Assembly: GCA_049999765.1 (NCBI GenBank) | Contig: JBNGIQ010009063.1 | Span: 82,282 to 122,537 of the forward strand | Direction: 5' to 3' | Origin: Phaeoceros laevis | Taxonomy: Eukaryota; Anthocerotophyta; Anthocerotopsida; Notothyladales | Length of the DNA: 40,256 nucleotides | Part shown: in pieces, positions 34,150 through 40,256 of the stretch | Position numbering within the stretch: the first letter of the stretch is position 1 | Layout of the letters: every line of letters starts with the position of its first letter | Notes under the pieces: model-generated | Databases searched by the model: none | Told to the model about the DNA's origin: nothing | What the model saw: the letters and a program-made list of their open reading frames with translations, nothing else | Position numbers and translations under genes: made by a program

Positions 34150-34450
34150 TCCTGAGTCCCAGTGACTACTTTCCTCAGCTCCAGTGGCCCCGTTCTCAGC
34201 CCCGGTGGCTGCCTTCGTCAACCCCGGTTGCTGCATTCCTCAGCCCAAGTGGCTGCCATTCCCAACCCCCGTGGCTTCCTTCCCCAGCCCCGGTCAGCCC
34301 CGGTACAGGGCTCGGCAAATATTCAGTTTCGGCAGTTGTTCTTCTTGCTCCTCAGCCCAAATGGTTGCATTCCTCAGCCCCGCCCGGTGGCTGTCTTGCT
34401 CGGCTGCCAGGGTGGGTTGTGTGCACGTTGCTCGGCTGCCGTGTGGAAGT
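34150..34450. repeat. Degenerate GC-rich minisatellite (about 24 bp)
   Basis: Many diverged copies of TTCCTCAGCCCCGGTGGCTGC, roughly 24 bp apart, interrupted near 34315-34350. It abuts the upstream end of the PPR remnant. Open frames across it are a by-product of the repeat. Confidence 0.75.
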
Positions 34451-34596
34451 GATGGCCCCGGGCCTCAGGCAGTGCAAGTGGCGCCGGTCCTGTAGTGTGC
34501 AGGAGAGTCCGAGACAATTTGCTGGAGAACAAACCGAAGAGCGCAGGTCAGCTCTCTAAGAACAAAATCAAAGGGCAAGGTCAAGAAGAGGTCGGC

Positions 34597-35160
34597 GCAG
34601 TGTCGCGTGATTCTACACTGCAACACTGCAGTTTCTTTTGGTCCATAAGATGGCCCCTGATACCAATCACAAACAATTTGGTGTCTTCAGTTCTAGGTGC
34701 CTGCACCACCATCTAGATCTGTATTCTTCCTGCTTGAAATGAACTGTAGGGTAGCATGTGTACATTCATGTCCTCTCAAGCACAGGTGTGTGATGCTATG
34801 TCCCTCTCTTTCATGCTCCAGCTCAATCCTCAGATCAGCAACATCAGCAATGTTGAGCCCTCCTGACTAACGCACACACGGCTTTGTACCGACCGATGGC
34901 ATCCATATCCCCGTAAAGGATCACTTTCCAGAAGCTACAAGCAGCCATTTCACAAGTAGCTTGCACTCTCACGGTGTCCACCCAACCCCAATTTTAAAAT
35001 AATGCAGAGAAGAACCTTTTGCGACAGAGATCCCAGTTCAGACTTCGATAGAGAAAGCACACCTTATGTCACTCTGCGTCTGCTGGTTGATTTTCATTTT
35101 GAACATGCACCGCTCGATCAGTCGTTTTTCCAACTTGCAAGAACTCGTGACATATTTCCT
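34597..35160 (-). pseudogene. Decayed partial copy of the coiled-coil gene
   Basis: 34815-35150 aligns along its length, in the same orientation, with 28180-28530 of the coiled-coil gene: exon 4, intron 3 and exon 3. Shared blocks include GCTCCAGCTCAATCCT, GATCAGCAACA, GATGGCATCC, TCGATAGAGAAAGCACAC (parent TCAATAGAGAAAGCACGC) and TTGATTTTCATTT. Many substitutions and small indels destroy the frame. A shorter match at 34602-34645 (GTCGCGTGAT..TA..CTGCA, then TTCTTTTGGT) resembles exon 1 of the parent near 29326-29362. It lies on the wrong side of the exon 3-4 piece, so the copy is rearranged. Introns are retained, which points to a DNA-level duplication and not retroposition. Confidence 0.75.
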
Positions 35161-35235
35161 TGAGATGCCCACTAGAGTGCTCACCACATTTGCATGTAGC
35201 AGCTGATAAGGCACTCTAATGCAGGAGGGTTGAGC

Positions 35236-35595
35236 ATGGCTTGTGACATGGTCAGAATTCGAGTAGGAGAGAACCTATTCTTCACGGCTCGGGCTACAAT
35301 AGCAAATGGGGGTAGAGATTCTCTGCTGGCAGCTATGATAGATCCCTTGTGGCAAAGGCCTACCGTGGGATCTGAAGGACTAGAGCTCTTCATTGACAGG
35401 AACCTGGCGTACTTCGCTACCTGTGCTACTGAGCTGCTCCAAACCACAAGCAGCTATTCGTGTCCTTCGCTGTGCTACTCAGGTGCTCCGAACCACAAGC
35501 AGCTATTCATGTCTTTAACTCTCCAAACCACAAGCAGCTATTCATGTCTTCAATTCTCCAGAGTCCAAACCACAAGCAGCTATTCATGTCCTTAA
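35236..35595 (+). pseudogene. Truncated BTB/POZ (T1-type) domain fragment
   Basis: From ATG 35236, about 70 codons resemble the T1-type BTB domain of plant KCTD-like BTB/POZ proteins: VRIRVGENLFFTARATIANG, GRDSLLAAMIDPLW, then LELFIDRNLAYFAT (family pattern VGG..FETT..TLAN.GRDSFF.A...FIDRN..CFA.LLDLLRTG). The domain ends where the sequence becomes short repeats encoding QTTSSYSC over and over, so the rest is lost. The domain's second Gly of VGG is Glu here. A second, shorter piece of the same sequence lies at 36189-36240. Confidence 0.7.
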
Positions 35596-35740
35596 CTCTC
35601 ACCTATTCATGTTTTTAACTCACACTTCTGCTCGCCATGTCTTTAACTCTCCAAACCACAAGCTGCTATTCATGTCTTTTAACTCTCAGCTATTCATGGC
35701 TTTACCTCTCAGCTATTCATGTCTTTAAGTGACACTTCTG
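35438..35740. repeat. Repeats of CCAAACCACAAGCAGCTATTC, variable spacing
   Basis: Five copies of CAAACCACAAGC(A/T)GCTATTC(A/G)TGTC, mostly followed by TTTAACTCTC, at irregular 33-60 bp spacing, plus shorter partial copies. The first copy grows out of the end of the BTB fragment, which suggests the unit was amplified from it. Two more copies occur at 36238-36320. Confidence 0.8.
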
Positions 35741-36188
35741 CTCGCCCAGCCTAAGCCATATCTCTCCAAGCTAACACCTCTCTCGAGCTCCATGCGATTT
35801 TACATACCGGACATATATTACATTTGAATCACCGCTTTATTTGAAAAACGCCCCGATTCCGGTAACTAAAGTTCTCTACATGTGTGAAAGCAGCAGCTAT
35901 AACCGCATCGCCCTTGAAACATATTCAGTTCAGAGGTACCACATCGTGCCCTTCAGGTGTCATCCTACGGTTGCTGTTAGTTGTCAAACGTTAATATGTT
36001 GCTCTGGAACTACTGCTTGGTTCTGAGGGCACCTCTGGGTTTTTGAAATCAGCCATGCCTTAACATTGTCCTGATATGATCCCTCTGGCCAATCATCGAA
36101 CTTAGCATCGCTGAACATAGGCTTCCACCCCTCCTGAGTTGCCCATTGCCTCTTCAAACAAGACATAAATAAGAAGGATCCTTTGTAG

Positions 36189-36330
36189 AGCTCTTCATTG
36201 ACAGGAACCCGGCGTACTTGGCTGTGCTATTGAGCTGCTCCAAACCACAACAAGCAGCTATTCATGTCCTTGGCTGTGCTACTGAGCTGCTGCAAACCAC
36301 AAGCAGCTGCTATTCATGTCTCTAACTAAC
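36189..36330 (+). pseudogene. Second BTB fragment with repeat tail
   Basis: The text CTCTTCATTGACAGGAACC and GCGTACTT from the first BTB fragment (35388-35413) recurs at 36190-36217, followed again by GCTGTGCTA.TGAGCTGCT and two CAAACCACAA(CAA)GCAGC units. It is therefore a duplicate of the BTB end and its repeats, about 800 bp away. Confidence 0.7.
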
Positions 36331-36333
36331 ACT

Positions 36334-36388
36334 TGAGCGATGGTGAGGCTTCCGTCAGCGCCGGCGACGGAAGCCTCACCATCGCTCA
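36334..36388. repeat. Perfect 23-bp inverted repeat (hairpin)
   Basis: TGAGCGATGGTGAGGCTTCC plus GTC (36334-36356), nine bases (AGCGCCGGC), then the exact reverse complement (36366-36388). No mismatch in 23 bp. It lies directly after the second BTB repeat tail. It could be a fold-back element end, a small-RNA hairpin or a recent inversion. Confidence 0.95.
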
Positions 36389-36600
36389 GCAGCAGCAAGC
36401 AGGATGGGAGCAATCTCGGCTAAAAAGCGACTTTCGCTTTTTTAGTTATTTGCTTAACAAATAACTTGAAATAAGTTTTTTTTAACCCTATTGGGAACGT
36501 CATCGGTAAGTTTCCGGAACGCATGTCCGTTCCGTACGCGTTTCTTTGGCCCAAACTTAATTTCCCAGAACCCTCATATACACCTCTATCTTCATCAAAT

Positions 36601-36720
36601 TATCTGCCAATTAATGAGGCTTGTAGTCATAGACTACACCTCATTAGTCCAAATCAAGTGGAAGCGCGCCCGATTCCCGCGAGGAGTCGCCACGACGTGT
36701 TCGACCCCCTACTACTACTA
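36601..36720. repeat. Direct repeat with internal hairpin, copy 1
   Basis: About 120 bp shared with 37966-38090. It contains TAATGAGG-CT-TGTAGTC-ATA-GACTACA-CCTCATTA (36612-36646), a nearly perfect hairpin, then TCCAAATCAAGTGG and GAGTCGCCACG, ending in CTACTACTACTAC triplets. Confidence 0.8.
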
Positions 36721-37888
36721 CTACAACTTGTCAAACATTAATATGTTGCTCTAGAACTACTGCCTGGTTTTGAGGGCACCTCTGGGTTTTTGAGATCAAC
36801 GGCACCTTGCGTCTCCAGCCACGCCTTAACATTGTCTTGGTATGATCCCTCTCACCAATCATCGAAGTTAGCATCACTCAACTTAGGCATCCACCCCTCT
36901 TGAGCTGCCCATTGCCTCTTCAAACAAGACATAAATAAGAAGGATCGTTTATATGGTCAGACTCTGAAGTCGTTTAGGAAGGTCATCCTCTTAAATATTA
37001 TGCAATTGCCCAAATGTTAGACCACCAAGAGCTTCAGTTACCTTGATATAGGTCTTCGTGGATAAGGATTTGTCATACTCAGCAAGTGCAATATTTTCCA
37101 TGTCATCCAGGACCTATAGTTGCTATTAGTTGTCAAACATTAATATGTTGCTCTAGAACTACTGCATGGTTCTGAGGGCACCTCTAGGTTTTTGAGATCA
37201 ATGGCACCTTGCGTCTCCAGCCATGCCTTAACATTGTCCTGGTATGATCCCTCTCACCAATCATTGAACTTAAACTTAGCATCACTCAACATAGGCTGCC
37301 ACCCCTCCTGAGCTGCCCATTGCCTCTTCAAACAAGACATAAATAAGGAGAATCGTTTGTATGGTCAGACTCGAAGTCGTTCAGGAAGGTCATCCTCTTA
37401 AATATTATGCAATTGCCCAAATGTTAAACCACTAAGAGCTTCAATTACCTTGATATAGGTCCTCGTGGATAAGGATTTGTCATACTCAGCAAGTGCAGTA
37501 TTCTCTAGTCCATCATCAAGTAGTAGAAGTATTTAAATGTTCTTCAAAAAAGACCAAGAGAAACGGATTTTTTTGTCTGTCCATGCCTGCTCGATAGGAG
37601 AATGTTCACCATAATACTCCATTTTAAGTATCATCCAGATCTACATTCAACAAGACCCAACAAGCTTCCACCCCCACTTTTTTTTGCCCAATACATGGGC
37701 TGCAATGACGAGTTGGCACGACAGACCTATCCCTGTCACGATACACATCAAGTCATTATTGTCATTGGGATCCCCGCATGCTGCAATGAGGGAGCGTTTG
37801 AACAATTCACTTGGAGTATTTTCCTTCCACGCCACGCCTCCATCTTAATTTTCAGGAACATCTCCAATACTGTCATACATTTGCTTAA

Positions 37889-37975
37889 GGCTGTTTCGAA
37901 TACATAAAGTTTGATCAGGATTATCTGCTCAGGGCTGTTTCGAATACATTAAGTTTGATCAGGGTTATCTGCCTG
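37889..37975. repeat. 44-bp tandem duplication
   Basis: GGCTGTTTCGAATACAT, A/TAAGTTTGATCAGG and TTATCTGC occur twice at 44-bp spacing (from 37889 and from 37933). A third partial copy (GTTTCGAATACATTCG) is at 38176. Confidence 0.8.
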
Positions 37976-38110
37976 CTAATGAGGCTTGTAGTCATAAACT
38001 GCACCTCATTAGTCCAAATCAAGTGGCAGCGCGCCCGATTCCCGCAAGGAGTCGCCACGGCGTGTTCGACTCCCTAGTACTAAGTACTACTAGGTAGTAG
38101 TAGTAGTAGT
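37966..38110. repeat. Direct repeat with internal hairpin, copy 2
   Basis: Second copy of the 36601-36720 unit, about 90% alike by eye, starting TTATCTGCC.GCTAATGAGG. Its hairpin has substitutions but keeps pairing, with a T:G wobble. It ends in TAC/TAG triplet repeats (38079-38111) in both directions. Confidence 0.8.
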
Positions 38111-38294
38111 AAAGTCATGCTAGTCGACTCCACATGGGAATTGAGCACGCCTACGCCCTGGTGGCGTACTAGGGTTGTTTCGAATACATTCGTCAACCCT
38201 CTGCAACTCCGGTTACTACGTTGGTGAAACGAATGTCTAGCAAGCCCTGACAACAAAAGCCGCATCCCACATGTGCTGTTACTGTCGCAGGGGT

Positions 38295-38489
38295 GACATG
38301 AAATGCCTTACATATGTTCACCACCATCAAACACCCCTTGTAGGTTATCGGTCAAACTTAGGGCCTTGTGGCCTCCCTCCTTCCAAAGCCCTGCGACATG
38401 AAATGCCTTACATATGTTCACCACCATCAAACACCCCTTGTAGGTTATCGGTCAAACTTAGGGCCTTCTGGCCTCCCTCCTTCCAAAGT
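38295..38489. repeat. 100-bp tandem duplication
   Basis: Two adjacent copies (38295-38394 and 38395-38489) of a 100-bp unit beginning GACATGAAATGCCTTACATA. By eye they differ by one base (GGGCCTTGTGG against GGGCCTTCTGG) before the tail. The near-identity points to a very recent duplication. Confidence 0.9.
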
Positions 38490-38498
38490 GATATGCCT

Positions 38499-39374
38499 TT
38501 CTCGGCTCTTCTCCTTTCTCGGCTCTTCTCCTTTTCCCATATTTCTTCACGTAGGTCATCCACATCATTCACATTGTTCGAGGAAATTGAGCTGTGCGCG
38601 CCATAGGTCTTTTGACCAACTGCCATAGGTCTTTTGACGTTATATATATTATACAAGTCCCAGTGCCACCCCGTCAGCTAAAACCTAGAGTACTAGTAGT
38701 AGGATGATTATGGTGTTTAGCGAACTCCACATGGGAATTGAACACCCCGTCGGGTTTTTCGACCATTCCACTTAGACATGAAAGTCATTGACATGAAAGC
38801 CTGGGTTGGAATAGGTTGGGGCGCCACATACTCTTATTGATATTATTACTTCAATTAGCTTGCTAACCTACTGGTCCCGAATCTCGGTGTCTCGGTACGG
38901 AAAACTTCTCGACTTCAACTTTCCTTGAAATCCTATACAAGAGCAAGTTGGAACTTGTTATCCGTCCTTGCCCACTGCTCAGGTTCTGGAGCTCCAGCTT
39001 CATTGCTTCTCGACCCCCAGACTGCCGTAGACACTTCAAGGCATCCAGAGGTTGCTTACACTGGTGAGTATACGTAGTAGAATCGGCTGATAGGCGTGCC
39101 CCGGAGGTAATCGGGGTGGTCTCTAGAAGCTTGTGCTGGCCAGCTGCCAAGTACGCTCAGGATTCAAATTGCCGTGTCGGATGATTCATGCATGAGATTT
39201 TTTGAATCTGCAAAGGCAGCTGCTGTGGCTTGCACTCCAAAGCGCAGAAATTTATTTTGGCTTGTCGCTCCATGCTAGCGCTTTCTCCTGCATGTTGTTC
39301 AAGTTGCTCCTTGAGCAACTGCTGAACATTAACTGTGGTGCATTGCATTGCAATGGATTGCAGGGGGCTTGAGC
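38499..39374. other. Repeat-rich spacer before the F-box remnant
   Basis: Small tandem pairs at about 38499-38532 (TTTCTCGGCTCTTCTCC twice, 17-bp period) and 38601-38638 (GCCATAGGTCTTTTGAC twice). CTCCACATGGGAATTGA is at about 38726 and earlier at about 38124. No supported gene; a minus ORF at 38863-39150 lacks an ATG and any family match. Confidence 0.5.
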
Positions 39375-40256
39375 ATGGGAACTAGAGAAGTGATGAACGA
39401 GGGTTCCGAAGGAAACTGCCCGTTGGATGCGCTTCCGGAGGACGTGTGGAGGCAGATCTTCAAGCTCTTGCCGCATGTTACCCGCCTCCAAATCCGGTGC
39501 GTCTCTCAGAAGTGGAAGCGCATTCTGACAGAGGTAGAGGCAGACAGGCCTGCCAGGAACCAGGGCTGCCTTGCCCTAGAGCAGGTGGAGGATCGGCCCG
39601 GTGACATATACAGGGTTCGCAATTTGTGGAGGATGTGGGACCTGTTTGCTCCAGCTTTTGTCTCGATGGAGACGAGCTTGCCCGTCCCACCGCCCGGCGT
39701 GGTCGCTCAGCCGCACGGTGCCATCCGGGGGGGAGGAAGCTCCGGGTTCGTTGCATTCGGGACGAGGGATGCAAGGAATACTGGATTGGGAGCCCGGTGC
39801 ACAAGTGGGAGAAGGTCCGGGAGCCTAGGGCTTTCTCCAAGGTCAGATTTCACTGCCTGAATTTTCATTTGGCTTTTACAAGCTCGTCCAGTTCATATGG
39901 AACGAAAAGAATCGTTACGCAAAGGACCGGGGCCCCAATTTTGTGGTTCAGGTCTACTCTTCCAGGTTTAGGGTATGGAAGACGGAGGAGAAAGCTGATG
40001 CTCATGACCAGGTGGTGTTCTGGCAGCTCTACTATTCCTGCGTGTCTGAGAATAAGGTTTACTTTCTGGGATCAGTCAAACGAAGCTTCTGGCAAGGCAC
40101 GCTCTTGGGCATACTTCAAAGTCCTGAAGACCATCCTGGGGCCACCGGAACCAGAGCTTTGTCCAGCAGTGATCTGGGCTTTTGACGTGGATACTTGGGC
40201 TTTGAGCGAGGTCAGGCCTCCAGGGAAACTCAGTTTTCAAGTGGAAGGTGTTCAAG
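39375..40256 (+). pseudogene. F-box protein gene, frameshifted, cut by right edge
   Basis: ATG 39375 (MGTREVMNEGSE) opens an F-box at about residues 18-53 (LDALPEDVWRQIFKLLPHV, then RCVSQKWKRIL), the Skp1-binding domain of SCF receptors. After about 39665 the plausible protein continues in a different frame (CKEYWIGSPVHKWEKVREPR). It changes frame again near 39868 (GFYKLVQFIWNEKNRYAKD, VVFWQLYYSCVSENKVYF) and again before 40110 (FKVLKTILGPPEPELCPAVI), running to the edge. The later parts look like the kelch or F-box-associated region of plant F-box proteins. Each switch needs an indel; introns do not fit well because the switches fall inside continuous coding text. A real pseudogene or poor sequence are both possible. 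Confidence 0.7.

Larger units (their letters stand above)
35958..37515. repeat. Three copies of a unit of about 400 bp
   Basis: Copies at about 35958-36180 (partial), 36727-37110 and 37120-37515; the last two are about 402 bp apart and nearly contiguous. Shared blocks: TTGTCAAAC.TTAATATGTTG, GAGGGCACCTCT, CATTGCCTCTTCAAACAAG, ACATAAATAAG, and in the last two AATATTATGCAATTGCCC and GGATAAGGATTTGTCATACT. The minus strand reads as decayed coding sequence (KRQWAAQEGW, SYQDNVKAWL, and EYDKSLSTKTYIKV), with in-frame stops. I cannot name the family; a transposon or a dead host gene are both possible. Confidence 0.75.

Noticed and set aside
35438-35740. Regularly repeated units resembling a CRISPR array
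   Set aside because: Spacing is irregular, the units are joined by more of the same repeat, and the context is a plant nuclear genome.

Overview
The window is nuclear DNA of a land plant or close streptophyte relative. The evidence is spliced genes with GT-AG introns, three plant GH3 acyl-amido synthetases, a plant-type UreG with a histidine-rich N terminus, a plant-type asparaginase, a plant PPR remnant and a MULE transposase. The moderate introns (about 75-300 nt) and the GH3 sequences suggest a seed-free plant such as a bryophyte or lycophyte, but I cannot fix the species. A 10-N gap at 22418-22427 shows this is a draft assembly.

Left part (1-15 kb): a stop-interrupted MULE transposase runs off the left edge. 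Two GH3 genes follow head to tail (2300-4446 and 5424-7544, + strand), each with four exons and identical intron phases. About 3.9 kb without a recognisable gene holds small repeats and a cluster of three palindromes near 9.8 kb. An unrecognised ORF with acidic repeats (+) then converges on a seven-exon F-box/LRR gene of the FBL3 type (-).

Middle (15-30 kb): tRNA-Lys(CUU); UreG (-) and a type-2 asparaginase (+) in divergent orientation about 0.73 kb apart; a small single-pass membrane/coiled-coil protein (-); a 23-bp tandem array spanning the assembly gap; translation initiation factor eIF3m (-, ten exons, one with a GC donor); tRNA-Leu(AAG); and an eight-exon plant coiled-coil gene (-) of unknown function.

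Right part (30-40 kb): a third GH3 gene (-) with the same gene architecture. After it come decayed sequences: a frameshifted PPR fragment, a GC-rich minisatellite, a broken copy of part of the coiled-coil gene, two BTB/POZ fragments with short repeats, a perfect 23-bp-stem hairpin, three copies of a roughly 400-bp unit and a 100-bp tandem duplication. A frameshifted F-box gene is cut by the right edge.

Functionally, the intact genes are ordinary housekeeping and hormone genes. GH3 proteins conjugate acyl acids such as auxin or jasmonate to amino acids. UreG and asparaginase both feed ammonium release from urea and asparagine. eIF3m serves translation, and the F-box protein would select ubiquitination targets. 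I found no convincing undescribed multi-gene system. The most interesting items are the divergent nitrogen pair, the GC-AG intron, the palindromes and the decayed mosaic at the right.
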